64,000 nucleotides of DNA from SZUA-430 sp964647355 (GTDB lineage: Bacteria; Pseudomonadota; Alphaproteobacteria; Micropepsales; Micropepsaceae), in contig CAZYGK010000006.1 in assembly GCA_964647355.1 (NCBI GenBank), positions 1-64,000 of the forward strand. Direction: 5' to 3'. Shown here piece by piece: positions 43,299-52,974 of this stretch; the first letter of the stretch is position 1, and each line of letters starts with the position of its first letter. The notes below the pieces were generated by a model that saw nothing but the letters and a program-made list of their open reading frames with translations, did no database searches and had not been told where the DNA came from. Both the position numbers and the translations under genes were made by a program.

Positions 43299-46034
43299 AT
43301 GTCGAAAAAAATGCTGGTGGACGCGAGCCACCCGGAAGAAACACGCGTCGTCATACTTGATGGAAACAGGGTCGAAGAATTTGACTACGAGTCGGCGTCA
43401 CGCCGGCCCCTCAAGGGAAACATCTATCTAGCCAAGGTCACGAGGGTCGAACCCTCGCTGCAGGCGTGTTTCGTCGAATACGGCGGCAACCGCCACGGCT
43501 TCCTGGCGTTTTCGGAAATCCATCCGGACTATTACCAAATCCCGACAGCCGACCGTCAGGCGCTGCTCGAAGCAAGCCGCGCCGCCCGCCGCCGCGAAGA
43601 TCTCGATGACGACGAAGAGGTTGCCGCCGACGCATCCGGCACTGAGGCCGCTGTCGAACCCGCAGCCGAAGCGTCCGCGGACGTCACCTCCTCGCCGTCC
43701 GAACCCGCGCTGAACGGCGATGCCGAAGGCGCGGAAATCGTCGAGGTGGAAACAAGCGAAGCCGACGACGTCTGGGTGCACGACCCGGAGACCGATCCGG
43801 ACGCGCCCCCAGCGGAAGCCAAAGACGGCTCCGGAGATGGCGATGGCGATGTCGTAATCGATGTGCCGGTCGAAACGGTGCCGCACCACGACACCGACGG
43901 CGACCACCCGGCCGACGTGACGCCGCTTGAGGCCGCCGAGGAAGCCGAAGCCGCGAACGAGCCGGCGGCCGACGACGCAATGGAAGAGCTGCCGCGCCGC
44001 GACTACCGCTCGATGCGCCGCTACAAGATCCAGGAAGTGATCAAGCGCCGCCAGGTGTTGCTGGTCCAAGTGGTCAAGGAAGAGCGCGGCAACAAGGGCG
44101 CCGCGCTGACCACGTATATGTCGCTCGCCGGACGCTACTGCGTGCTGATGCCGAACACGGACCGCGGTGGCGGTATTTCGCGCAAAATCTCGAACGTCGC
44201 CGACAGGCGCAAGCTGAAAGAAGTGGCCGGGGAGCTCGAGGTTCCCGATGGCATGGGCGTGATCATCCGTACCGCCGGTGCAAACCGGACGAAGCAGGAA
44301 ATCCGCCGCGACTTCGAATATCTTCTGCGCCAGTGGGATGCCGTGCGCGATCTCACGCTGAAGTCGACGGCCCCGACGCTTGTCTACGAGGAAGGCAACC
44401 TCATCAAGCGCACCATCCGCGACCTCTATTCAAAGGATGTCGAAGAGGTTTTCGTTGAGGGTGAGCAAGGCTTCGACGAAGCCCATAGCTTCATGAACAT
44501 GCTCATGCCGAGCCACGCGGACTCGGTCCGGCACTACCAAGACCACGTCCCGCTGTTCCAGCGCTACGGCGTCGAGGCAGCGCTGGACAGCATGTTCAAT
44601 CCCGTCGTGCGCTTGCGCTCCGGCGGCTACATCGTGATCAACCAGACCGAAGCGCTTGTCGCGATCGACGTAAACTCCGGCAAAGCGACGCGCGAACACC
44701 ACATCGAAGACACCGCGCTCAAGACGAACTTAGAAGCCTCCGAAGAAATCGCGCGCCAGCTGCGCTTGCGGGACCTTGCGGGCCTTGTCGTGATCGACTT
44801 CATCGACATGGAGGAGCATCGCAACAACCGCGCCGTCGAGAAGCGGTTGAAGGACAGCCTCCGCCACGATCGCGCCCGCATTCAACTGGGCCGCATCTCG
44901 CCGTTCGGCCTGCTCGAAATGTCGCGCCAACGTTTGCGCGCCGGCATGGTCGAAGGCGCCACGATCTCGTGTCCGCACTGCGAAGGCCGCGGTGTCATCC
45001 GCTCGGTCGGGTCGATGGCGCTACGCGTCCTGCGCGCCGTCGAAGAGTACTGCCAGCGTGAAAAGCTGATCGCGATAACGTTGCGCATTCCGCCCGAAAT
45101 CGCGCTCTACATCTTGAACCACAAGCGCGCCCAGCTGACGTCGATCGAAGACCGTCACGGCGTCTACATCTACGTGGAATCCAAGGCATCGCTCGCCGCG
45201 TCGTCTTACGAGATCGAACGCGGCACCAACGTACCGTTCGAGCCGCGCAAGGCCGCCGCGAAGGCTGTCACCGTCGAGAGCGAACTCGAAGCCAACGACG
45301 ACGTTCACGAGGAGGACGACGACGACGAAGTGGTCGAAGTCGCCGAGACTGAAGAGCGCGACGACGCCCCGCAAGCCGAAGAGGCGCGCGGCGATGGCGA
45401 GGGCCGGCGCCGCAGACGCCGCCGCCGCCGCGGCCGCGACAGAGATCGCGAACGCGGGCCGGGCCAAGATCGCGGACAACCGCAACATCAGGCGGAACAG
45501 GCTGCGACAGACGACCATCCCGCTCCACAAGACGGCGACGACGAAGCGGGCGCTGACGGCGAACCCGAGGGCTCCGAGTCCGACGAAGCCGATAACGCCG
45601 GCCAACAGCAGCAGGGAGCATTCGGCGAAAACGGAGAGGGTCGCCGCCGCCGTCGGCGCGGCCGTCGTGGCCGCCGCGGGCGCCGCGACGGGGAAAGCGC
45701 AAGCCATGCGCCGCAGCAACATGGCGGGGCAGCCTATGGCGCCCCCTCCCCCATCGGTCATCTGCCGACACCCGCCGACGCGCTCGACGCGCCGGATTGG
45801 CCTGCCACAGGGGGCTTCGACACGCAGCGCGGCGAACGTCCGCAGGCCCATCAGCCCGCACCGCCTCCGCCGCCAAAGCCGCAGCCGGTGCCCGAGCCGG
45901 AAGCCAAGCCCGACCGGCCTTCGATCGCGTCCTTCTTCGGCTTCGGGCCGAAGCCGGAAGAAACGCCAGCCGCTCCACCAAGCGAGCCACGCCCGGAACG
46001 CAAAGGCTGGTGGAACAAGCGAAGCGGCAGCTAA
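43299..46034 (+). CDS. rne: Ribonuclease E
   Basis: Endonuclease core of the RNA degradosome, 911 residues. The S1 domain is split by an acidic insert (about residues 105-230), then resumes at RYKIQEVIKRRQVLLVQVVK. Catalytic Asp residues lie in LVAIDVNSGK and VVIDFIDMEEHRNN. The zinc-link is CPHCEGRG. The C-terminal half is disordered with a basic RNA-binding tract, and the extreme C-terminus carries KGWWNKRSG, matching the PNPase-binding GWW motif of Caulobacter RNase E. The ATG at 43299 has GGAGA upstream. It overlaps the convergent aminotransferase by 4 bp (CTAA). Confidence 0.96.
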   Translation: MSKKMLVDASHPEETRVVILDGNRVEEFDYESASRRPLKGNIYLAKVTRVEPSLQACFVEYGGNRHGFLAFSEIHPDYYQIPTADRQALLEASRAARRREDLDDDEEVAADASGTEAAVEPAAEASADVTSSPSEPALNGDAEGAEIVEVETSEADDVWVHDPETDPDAPPAEAKDGSGDGDGDVVIDVPVETVPHHDTDGDHPADVTPLEAAEEAEAANEPAADDAMEELPRRDYRSMRRYKIQEVIKRRQVLLVQVVKEERGNKGAALTTYMSLAGRYCVLMPNTDRGGGISRKISNVADRRKLKEVAGELEVPDGMGVIIRTAGANRTKQEIRRDFEYLLRQWDAVRDLTLKSTAPTLVYEEGNLIKRTIRDLYSKDVEEVFVEGEQGFDEAHSFMNMLMPSHADSVRHYQDHVPLFQRYGVEAALDSMFNPVVRLRSGGYIVINQTEALVAIDVNSGKATREHHIEDTALKTNLEASEEIARQLRLRDLAGLVVIDFIDMEEHRNNRAVEKRLKDSLRHDRARIQLGRISPFGLLEMSRQRLRAGMVEGATISCPHCEGRGVIRSVGSMALRVLRAVEEYCQREKLIAITLRIPPEIALYILNHKRAQLTSIEDRHGVYIYVESKASLAASSYEIERGTNVPFEPRKAAAKAVTVESELEANDDVHEEDDDDEVVEVAETEERDDAPQAEEARGDGEGRRRRRRRRRGRDRDRERGPGQDRGQPQHQAEQAATDDHPAPQDGDDEAGADGEPEGSESDEADNAGQQQQGAFGENGEGRRRRRRGRRGRRGRRDGESASHAPQQHGGAAYGAPSPIGHLPTPADALDAPDWPATGGFDTQRGERPQAHQPAPPPPPKPQPVPEPEAKPDRPSIASFFGFGPKPEETPAAPPSEPRPERKGWWNKRSGS

Positions 46035-47179
46035 CGCCGCTTCTTACACCACTGCACCAGTGCCGTGGCAGCGCGCTCGACCTCGATTGCGCTGCCGGCG
46101 TATGAGAACCGTACCCAGCGGCAGCCCTCCACGGGATCGAAGTCGTCACCGGGGGTTGCGGCGACGCCCGTGTCGTCGAGAAGCGCTTTCGTGAACGCCG
46201 CGGCATCCATGCCGAACCCACTAACGTCGGCGTACACGTAGAACGCCCCGTCCGCCGGCGCGATCGTTCCAAACCCGGCATCGCCGACCGCCGCCAACAA
46301 CCGTTCCCGATTGCGCGCGTAGGTGCGCACGTGGCCGTCGAGTTCCTCCGACGCATCCAACGCGGCAAGCGCCGCGATCTGAGAAATCGTCGGTGGCGAA
46401 ATATAGAAATTCTGCGTCAGCCGCTCGATCGGCCGCACCAAGCTGTCGGGAACGACCATCCACCCGATCCGCCATCCGGTCATCGAGAAATATTTCGAGA
46501 AACTGTTGATCACGACGACGTCGCTCGAATACGCCAAAGCGGTCTGGGCCCGCGCCCCATACGTGATCCCGTGATAAATCTCGTCCGAGATCAGCTTCAC
46601 GCCTCGCTTCGCGCAAACCTCGACAATGCCTTTCAATTCGCGTTCGCCGATCACCGTCCCGCTCGGATTTGCGGGACTTGCGATGAGCAGGCCGTCGATT
46701 CCGTCGGCCTTCGCGACCGCGTCCGCGGTCAGCCGGAACTGCATCGCCTCGCGGCACTCGATCAACCGCGGCGCTAGCCCCACAGCGTGCGCAATGTTGC
46801 GGTACGCCGGGTAGCCCGGGTTGGCCATCGCTAATGTTTGCCCCTGATCGAACATCGCAAGAAACGCGAGCACGAACCCGGCTGATGACCCCGCCGTTAT
46901 GACGATCCGCTCCGCCGCAACATCTACGCCGCAAGCCTCGCGATAGTGGCGGGCTATGCGCTGACGCAGAGCCGGCCGCCCCAAGGCCTCCGTGTAGCCG
47001 AGCACATCGCTACCCAGCGCCCTTGCGGCCGCCTCCAAGGCAAGCTTCGGGGCTCGCGTACCCGGTTGCCCAGCCTCAAGGTGATATACGGTCCGCCCCG
47101 CCGCCGCGAGCGCGTTAGCGCTATCGAGGACATCCATAACGATGAACGGGGCGACTTCGCTGCGCTTGGAGGCTCTCAC
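46031..47179 (-). CDS. Class I/II pyridoxal-phosphate aminotransferase
   Basis: A 382-residue fold-type I aminotransferase. The PLP lysine is in NSFSKYFSMTGWRIGW; other conserved pieces are AGQPGTRAP, ASPANPSGTVIG, LISDEIYHGITYG and the C-terminal arginine in WVRFSYAGS. The substrate cannot be told from sequence; aspartate/aromatic or alanine types are possible. It has no operon partners and shares its stop overlap with rne. Confidence 0.9.
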   Translation of the reverse strand: MRASKRSEVAPFIVMDVLDSANALAAAGRTVYHLEAGQPGTRAPKLALEAAARALGSDVLGYTEALGRPALRQRIARHYREACGVDVAAERIVITAGSSAGFVLAFLAMFDQGQTLAMANPGYPAYRNIAHAVGLAPRLIECREAMQFRLTADAVAKADGIDGLLIASPANPSGTVIGERELKGIVEVCAKRGVKLISDEIYHGITYGARAQTALAYSSDVVVINSFSKYFSMTGWRIGWMVVPDSLVRPIERLTQNFYISPPTISQIAALAALDASEELDGHVRTYARNRERLLAAVGDAGFGTIAPADGAFYVYADVSGFGMDAAAFTKALLDDTGVAATPGDDFDPVEGCRWVRFSYAGSAIEVERAATALVQWCKKRR

Positions 47180-47410
47180 GGGTTCGAACTGCCTTAATTC
47201 TGCTTCATCACAGGGCCACTATTGGCGCCAATCGTTGGCCGTTTCACGCCCTTTTTTGCAGCCACCCTGACGCTCCTGTGACAAGCAACTGATTGACGGC
47301 AATTCCTCACATTCGTACCGTGATCCAAAGCCGGATAAGGGGCAGTTCAGCCGAGCCTACGCGCGCCGTGCTTTGGCGCATTTGTGTTGCGTTTCCTGGA
47401 GACTGACGTC

Positions 47411-48769
47411 GTGACCCTCTCGAAATCCCTCCGTGCCGCCTGCCTGGGCCTTCTGGCCAGCGCTTCGTTGTTGGCCAGCCAAGCCGACGCCTGGGCCCGC
47501 GCCGGCATCCGCGACGCGGAAATCGAGAAGATCATGCGCAAGTACGCGGACCCGATCTTCAAAGCCGGCGGCCTAGACCCGAAAGCCGTCAAGTTCCTGC
47601 TCATCAACGACCCGTCACTGAACGCGTTCGTTGCCGGCGGCCAGAACGTGTTCATGCACACCGGCATGATCATGACACTCGACACGCCGAACGAGCTGAA
47701 GGGCGTGATCGCGCACGAAACCGGCCACATCACCGGCGGCCATCTCGCCCGCGGACCGGAGGCATTCGCGAAAGCCGAAATTCCGATGCTGATCGGCATG
47801 CTCGCCGGCATCGCGGCGATCGCGGCCGGCGTTCCCGACCTTGGCATGGGCCTCTTGATCGGCTCGCAGTCGGTCGCGCAACGCCAGGTGCTCGCCTATA
47901 GCCGCACCCAGGAAGCCGCCGCCGACCAAGCCGGCGTGAAATTCATGAACGCAACCGGCCAATCGCCGGCCGGCATGATGGGCGTGTTCGACCGCTTTGC
48001 CGATCAAGAAGCGCTGAGCGGCGCCCGCCAAGATCCGTTCATCCGTTCCCACCCATTGTCTCGCGACCGCGTCGCCAACCTCCAAGGCCTGGTCGACGAA
48101 TCGCCCAACAAGGACAAAAAGGACTCCGCCGCCGATCTGGCCGAGTACGAACTGATGCGTGGCAAGCTTCGCGGCTTCATCGAAACGCCGGAAGTCGTGC
48201 TGCGCCGCTATCCGATGTCCGACCACAGCGCCCCCGCGCGCTATGCCCGCGCGGCCGCATTCTTCCGTTCGGCCCAGCTCGATCGCTCTTTGCCTGAAGT
48301 CGACAGCCTGATCGCCGAGCGTCCCAACTATGCCTATTACTGGGAGCTGAAGGGCCAAATCCTGCTCGAGTCGAGCCGTGCCAAAGAAGCCGTTGCGCCA
48401 TACCGTAAGGCGGTGGAACTCGCACCCGACGAGCCGTTGATCCGCGCCAGCCTCGGCGCAGCCCTAATCGCAACCGAAGACAAGTCGCTCCTACCCGAAG
48501 CCAAGCGGCATCTAAAAATTGCCCTCAAGGACGAACCGGATAACGGCATGGCCTGGTTCTATCTCGCACTCGTCCACGGCGAGGCTGGTGAGGAAGGTTT
48601 GGCGGCACTAGCGACCGCCGAACGCTACTTCACGCTCGGCGGCTATCCGCAGGCCGTCAGCTTCGGGCAGCGCGCCGTTGCGCGCCTGAAGGAAGGTTCC
48701 AACGACTGGCAGCGGGCCAACGACATCGTCGCGATTGCTCAAGCCGAAGCCGCCAAACGAAACCGCTAA
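47411..48769 (+). CDS. M48 metalloprotease with TPR repeats (BepA-like)
   Basis: Periplasmic protease probably in outer-membrane protein quality control. The 452-residue product has a signal peptide (1-28, ending SQADAWA). The zinc motif HETGH (His102, Glu103, His106) is in an M48 domain (about 55-240). TPR-like helices in the C-terminal third read YAYYWELKGQILLESSRA and AVAPYRKAVELAPDEPLI. The GTG at 47411 with GGAGA 9 nt upstream is preferred; a GTG at 47384 lacks a binding site. It is followed 9 bp later by a DsbA-like gene. Confidence 0.9.
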   Translation: MTLSKSLRAACLGLLASASLLASQADAWARAGIRDAEIEKIMRKYADPIFKAGGLDPKAVKFLLINDPSLNAFVAGGQNVFMHTGMIMTLDTPNELKGVIAHETGHITGGHLARGPEAFAKAEIPMLIGMLAGIAAIAAGVPDLGMGLLIGSQSVAQRQVLAYSRTQEAAADQAGVKFMNATGQSPAGMMGVFDRFADQEALSGARQDPFIRSHPLSRDRVANLQGLVDESPNKDKKDSAADLAEYELMRGKLRGFIETPEVVLRRYPMSDHSAPARYARAAAFFRSAQLDRSLPEVDSLIAERPNYAYYWELKGQILLESSRAKEAVAPYRKAVELAPDEPLIRASLGAALIATEDKSLLPEAKRHLKIALKDEPDNGMAWFYLALVHGEAGEEGLAALATAERYFTLGGYPQAVSFGQRAVARLKEGSNDWQRANDIVAIAQAEAAKRNR

Positions 48770-48778
48770 AGACACAAG

Positions 48779-49558
48779 ATGAACAACCAAAAAACCGTCC
48801 TCTATCTGCTTCTGGCCGCCGTGATCATGATCGCAGCGGTCTTTGGGGCGCTGCGCCTCGCCGGCATGACCAGTGGCGACGAAGTCCCGGCCGTCGCGAT
48901 GAACAAGGCCGACGTCGAAAAGATTGTACGCAACTACTTGCTCGAAAATCCGGAGGTCCTGTTCGAAGCGATCGACCGCATGAAGAGCAAGGAAGAGGGC
49001 CAGCGCCTCGTCAAAATGAAGGACAAGGCAAAGTCGCATCTAACAGCCCTTTACGCCGAGCCCGATCCTCTGGTCGCGGGTAACCCGAACGGGGACGTGA
49101 CGATCGTCGAGTTCTTCGACTACCGCTGCCCCTATTGCCGCAAGGTCAAGAAGACGGTCGCCGACCTACTGAACCAAGACGGAAACATCAAACTCATTCT
49201 GAAGGAATTTCCGATCCTCTCGCCTGAGTCTGAGTTGGCGGCCCAAGTCGCAATCGCGGCCGCCGCGCAAGGCAAATACTGGGACGTCCATATGGCGTTC
49301 ATGGGCGCCGAGGATCTCGCGGGCGAGCGCATCTTCCAATTGGCGAAAGAGGCGGGCGCCGATATCGAACGCATCAAAGCCGATATGAAGAACCCGAAGG
49401 TCGGCAAGCGGCTCTCGGAAACCCAGTCGCTCGCCGGCGCGATCGGCATCGACGCGACCCCGACGTTTTTTATCGGCGACGAGCCCCTGACGGGCGCACA
49501 ATCGCTTGAGGAACTGAAAAAGGCCGTCGCCGCCGCCCGCAAAGCGAAGCCGAGCTAG
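48779..49558 (+). CDS. DsbA/Com1-family thiol:disulfide protein
   Basis: A 259-residue thioredoxin-fold protein with an N-terminal membrane anchor (about 7-28). The active site is CPYC (Cys117, Cys120) after EFFDYR, and the cis-Pro loop is GIDATPTFF. An N-terminal helical segment (DVEKIVRNYLLENPEVLFEAI) is typical of the Com1/ScsC-like DsbA relatives. It probably acts in the periplasm on disulfides, perhaps serving the adjacent M48 protease. It overlaps the convergent thiG stop at CTAG. Confidence 0.9.
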   Translation: MNNQKTVLYLLLAAVIMIAAVFGALRLAGMTSGDEVPAVAMNKADVEKIVRNYLLENPEVLFEAIDRMKSKEEGQRLVKMKDKAKSHLTALYAEPDPLVAGNPNGDVTIVEFFDYRCPYCRKVKKTVADLLNQDGNIKLILKEFPILSPESELAAQVAIAAAAQGKYWDVHMAFMGAEDLAGERIFQLAKEAGADIERIKADMKNPKVGKRLSETQSLAGAIGIDATPTFFIGDEPLTGAQSLEELKKAVAAARKAKPS

Positions 49559-50334
49559 ATCAGCCCGGCCAGCGGCGACGACGGATCGGCGTAGCTCTTC
49601 TTCTTCATCCGCCCCGCGAGATAGGCAAGCCGGCCCGACTCGACCGCGAGCCTCATGGCGCGCGCCATCATGATCGGGTTCTTTGCCTCGGCGATCGCCG
49701 TGTTCATGAGCACGCCGTCGCAACCAAGCTCCATCGCGACCGCGGCGTCCGACGCCGTCCCGACGCCCGCATCGACGAGCACCGGCACCTTCGCCGCCTC
49801 AATGATGAGCCTGATGTTCACCGGGTTCTGAATGCCGAGGCCCGAGCCGATCGGCGCCGCAAGCGGCATGATCGCCGCGGCACCCGCATCCTCAAGACGC
49901 TTGCACATCAACGGATCGTCGCTGCAATAGACCATCACCTGGAAATCGTCCTTGGCGAGGATCTCGGTCGCGCGCAACGTCTCGACCATATCGGGATAGA
50001 GCGTCTTGCGATCGCCCAGCACCTCGAGCTTCACCAGCGACCAACCACCTGCCTCGCGCGCGAGCCGCAGCGTACGCATCGCTTCTTCCGCCGTGTAGCA
50101 ACCGGCTGTGTTGGGCAAATAGACGTACTTTTTCGGATCGATGAAATCGACGAGCTTTGGGCTCCCCGCATCGGCGACATTCACCCGCCTCAGCGCCACT
50201 GTCACGATCTCCGCCCCGGACGCCTCAAGCGCCGCCGCGTTCTCGGCGTAGTCCTTGTACTTGCCCGTCCCGATGATGAGACGCGAGCGGAACGTCCGCC
50301 CCGCCACGGTCCACGTATCGTTTTGCACGCTCAT
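49555..50334 (-). CDS. thiG: Thiazole synthase ThiG
   Basis: Builds the thiazole of thiamine from deoxyxylulose phosphate with sulfur from ThiS. The 259-residue barrel protein has RSRLIIGTGKYKDY, EIVTVALRRVNV (Lys/Arg region), LEVLGDRKTLYPDM and DAGVGTASDAAVAMELG, all diagnostic. It lies 3 bp after thiS. Stop overlaps that of the DsbA-like gene. Confidence 0.96.
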   Translation of the reverse strand: MSVQNDTWTVAGRTFRSRLIIGTGKYKDYAENAAALEASGAEIVTVALRRVNVADAGSPKLVDFIDPKKYVYLPNTAGCYTAEEAMRTLRLAREAGGWSLVKLEVLGDRKTLYPDMVETLRATEILAKDDFQVMVYCSDDPLMCKRLEDAGAAAIMPLAAPIGSGLGIQNPVNIRLIIEAAKVPVLVDAGVGTASDAAVAMELGCDGVLMNTAIAEAKNPIMMARAMRLAVESGRLAYLAGRMKKKSYADPSSPLAGLI

Positions 50335-50337
50335 CCC

Positions 50338-50538
50338 CTATCCGCCGCCGACAAAATTGACGATCTCAAGCCGGTCCCCGTCGTCCAACATCGTGTCCGC
50401 GTACGTCGAGCGCGGAACAATCTCCAAATTGCGTTCGATCGCGACCTTCCGCGCGTCCAAGCCCAACCGCTCGACCAACCTGGCCAGCGTCATGGGGCCA
50501 GACAACTCGTGATCCTGGCCGTTGAGCTGAATGCGCAT
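50338..50538 (-). CDS. thiS: Sulfur carrier protein ThiS
   Basis: A 66-residue ubiquitin-like sulfur carrier. It ends LEIVNFVGGG with the C-terminal Gly-Gly that is thiocarboxylated. The N-terminus MRIQLNGQDHELSG is typical; the frame is open 14 codons further up to 50580, but this start fits the family. It is coupled to thiG. No ThiF, ThiO or ThiE is in the window. Confidence 0.93.
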   Translation of the reverse strand: MRIQLNGQDHELSGPMTLARLVERLGLDARKVAIERNLEIVPRSTYADTMLDDGDRLEIVNFVGGG

Positions 50539-50697
50539 ACGAAGCTGATTCCCGCTGTCCAAATCCATCCGGTTCGTCAATGAGATAGCGCCCCGGCCCG
50601 CCGCTAACCACCCGTCATATGGTGCCTTTCGCCCTTATCGGGGACTGGCTATAACGGCGGCGCATTTCTTCACCATGGACGCCCGGGCCCACACAAG

Positions 50698-51147
50698 ATG
50701 GCCAAGCCAATTTTCGTCCTGAATGGGCCCAATCTGAACCTCCTGGGCCAGCGCGAGCCCGAGGTGTATGGCCACACGACCCTGGCCGACATCGAGGCCC
50801 AGGTGCGCGCCAGGGCCGCCCAGGCGGGCATGACGATCGAGTTCCGCCAGTCGAACCACGAGGGCGATCTCGTCGACTGGCTCCAGGAAGCCCGCAAAGC
50901 GGCCGCGGGCGTCATCTTGAATGCCGGCGCCTATACCCATACGTCCGTCGCGTTGCATGACGCGCTCAAATCGGTCGAGGTTCCCGTGATCGAGGTCCAC
51001 ATCTCAAACCCGTATCGCCGCGAGCCGTTTCGCCATACGTCTTACGTTTCACCCGTCGTCACGGGGACAATTTGCGGCGTCGGCGCCCAAGGCTATGCCT
51101 TGGCAGTCGAAGCCCTCGTCCAACTGACGGCGCCCAAGAAGGCCTGA
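50698..51147 (+). CDS. aroQ: Type II 3-dehydroquinate dehydratase
   Basis: Third enzyme of the shikimate pathway. The 149-residue product has FVLNGPNLNLLGQREPEVYG with the active Tyr24, FRQSNHEGDLVDWL, ILNAGAYTHTSVALHDAL and IEVHISNPYRREPFRHTSY, all type II signatures. It is followed 2 bp later by accB; aroQ-accB-accC is a known arrangement. Confidence 0.97.
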   Translation: MAKPIFVLNGPNLNLLGQREPEVYGHTTLADIEAQVRARAAQAGMTIEFRQSNHEGDLVDWLQEARKAAAGVILNAGAYTHTSVALHDALKSVEVPVIEVHISNPYRREPFRHTSYVSPVVTGTICGVGAQGYALAVEALVQLTAPKKA

Positions 51148-51149
51148 GT

Positions 51150-51608
51150 ATGAGCAAAGAAGAAAAACCCGATCCGCTGGAAGGCAAACTGATCCGCGAT
51201 CTGGCGGCCATCCTGGAAGAAACGGGCCTCAGCGAGATCGAGATCGAAAAGGCCGGCTTGCGCGTGCGCGTCGCGCGCAACATCCAGATGGTCGCTGCCG
51301 CCGTCGCGGCAGCTCCGGCAGCGGCAGCCGCCAAACCCGCCGCCGGCGCAAAGCCGACGGACCTCTCCAGCCACCCGGGTCTCGTGGCCTCGCCGATGGT
51401 CGGCACCGCCTACGTCGCGCCGTCGCCGGGGGCAAATACGTTCGTAAAGATCGGCGACATGGTCACCGAGGGGCAGACCCTCCTGATCATCGAAGCGATG
51501 AAGACGATGAACCAAATCCCGTCGCCCCGTGCAGGCCGGGTCACCCAGATCATCATCAGCGACGGTCAGCCGGTCGAATTCGGCGAACCCCTGATGGTCA
51601 TCGAGTAG
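51150..51608 (+). CDS. accB: Acetyl-CoA carboxylase biotin carboxyl carrier protein
   Basis: Carrier subunit of the acetyl-CoA carboxylase. The biotinyl lysine is in IIEAMKTMNQIPSP (Lys118), preceded by the thumb region and an Ala/Pro-rich linker (about 48-68). Length 152. An ATG at 51150 begins MSKEEKPDPLEG; the longer frame overlaps aroQ and is rejected. Followed by accC 7 bp later. Confidence 0.96.
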   Translation: MSKEEKPDPLEGKLIRDLAAILEETGLSEIEIEKAGLRVRVARNIQMVAAAVAAAPAAAAAKPAAGAKPTDLSSHPGLVASPMVGTAYVAPSPGANTFVKIGDMVTEGQTLLIIEAMKTMNQIPSPRAGRVTQIIISDGQPVEFGEPLMVIE

Positions 51609-51615
51609 AGCGTCG

Positions 51616-52962
51616 ATGTTCGACAAGGTCCTCATTGCCAACCGCGGTGAGATCGCATTGCGCGTCAATCGCGCGTGCCACGAGATGGGCATCAAGACGG
51701 TGGCCATCCACTCGACCGCGGACGCAAACGCCATGCACGTGCGCATGGCGGACGAGAGCGTCTGCGTCGGCCCGCCGCCCGCGCGCGACAGCTACCTGAA
51801 CATCCCGGCAATCGTGACCGCCTGCGAAGTCACCGGCGCCCAAGCCGTTCACCCCGGCTACGGCTTCCTCTCCGAGAACGCGCGCTTTGCCGAAATCATC
51901 GAAGAGCACGGCATCATCTTCATCGGCCCGAAGCCCGACCACATCCGCCTCATGGGTGACAAGATCGAGGCGAAGAAAGCCGTCAAGCGCCTAGGCATTC
52001 CGGTTGTTCCGGGCTCCGACGGCGGCGTCTCGAACGACGAAGACGCCAAGCGCGTCGCTGCGGCGATCGGCTACCCCGTCCTTGTGAAGGCGGCAGCCGG
52101 TGGCGGCGGGCGCGGCATGAAGGTTGCCCGCAGTGAATCCGAACTGTCCCTCGCCCTTGCGACCGCACGCTCGGAAGCGAAAGCCGCCTTCGGCGACGAT
52201 TCCGTCTACCTCGAGAAGTACCTTCAGCTCCCGCGCCACATCGAAGTCCAGGTTCTGGCCGACAGCCAAGGCAAGGTGATCCACCTCGGCGAGCGCGATT
52301 GCTCGCTGCAGCGCCGTCACCAGAAAGTTTGGGAAGAAGCCGGCTCGCCCGCGCTCAACGCCGAAGCGCGCGACAAAATCGGCAATATTGTGACGAACGC
52401 CCTCATGAAGCTCGGCTATCTCGGCGTCGGCACGATCGAGTTCTTGTACGAGAACGGCGAGTTCTACTTCATCGAGATGAACACGCGCCTCCAGGTCGAA
52501 CACCCCGTAACCGAGATGATCACGGGCCTCGACCTCGTACGCGAACAGGTGCGCGTCGCCCACGGCGGATCGATCGGTTTCGACCAGTCGGACGTGACGT
52601 TCTCGGGCCATGCCATCGAGTGCCGGATCAACGCGGAAAACCCGCAAACGTTCCGCCCGTCGCCGGGCCTGATCAAGGATTTTCACGTGCCTGGCGGCCT
52701 CGGCGTGCGCGTCGATTCGGCCGCCTATTCGGGCTACAAGATCCCGCCTTACTACGACAGCTTGATCGGCAAGTTGATCGTGCACGGCCGCAATCGCAAC
52801 GAATGCATGATGCGCCTACGCCGCTCGCTGTCTGAGTTCGTCATCGACGGCGTCGAAACGACGATCCCGCTATTTCAAAAGCTCGTCACGGAACCCGACA
52901 TCGTCAACGGCGACTACTCAATTCACTGGCTTGAGAATTTCCTGAAGCGGCAAGCCGGCTAA
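51616..52962 (+). CDS. accC: Acetyl-CoA carboxylase biotin carboxylase subunit
   Basis: ATP-dependent biotin carboxylase partner of AccB. The 448-residue protein has KVLIANRGEIALRV, the glycine-rich AAGGGGRGMKVARS, LGERDCSLQRRHQKVWEEAG and FIEMNTRLQVEHPVTEMITG. Length matches stand-alone AccC. Cotranscribed with accB and aat. Confidence 0.97.
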   Translation: MFDKVLIANRGEIALRVNRACHEMGIKTVAIHSTADANAMHVRMADESVCVGPPPARDSYLNIPAIVTACEVTGAQAVHPGYGFLSENARFAEIIEEHGIIFIGPKPDHIRLMGDKIEAKKAVKRLGIPVVPGSDGGVSNDEDAKRVAAAIGYPVLVKAAAGGGGRGMKVARSESELSLALATARSEAKAAFGDDSVYLEKYLQLPRHIEVQVLADSQGKVIHLGERDCSLQRRHQKVWEEAGSPALNAEARDKIGNIVTNALMKLGYLGVGTIEFLYENGEFYFIEMNTRLQVEHPVTEMITGLDLVREQVRVAHGGSIGFDQSDVTFSGHAIECRINAENPQTFRPSPGLIKDFHVPGGLGVRVDSAAYSGYKIPPYYDSLIGKLIVHGRNRNECMMRLRRSLSEFVIDGVETTIPLFQKLVTEPDIVNGDYSIHWLENFLKRQAG

Positions 52963-52974
52963 AGGCCCATACCG

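Noticed and set aside
42905..43360. 151-codon plus-strand frame before rne
   Set aside because: It overlaps the start of rne in another frame, has no ribosome-binding site and no recognisable content.
50539..50697. Possible TPP riboswitch upstream of thiS
   Set aside because: The CUGAGA and ACCUGAUC-like core elements are not present; only loose GGGGCGC and GGAU text is seen.
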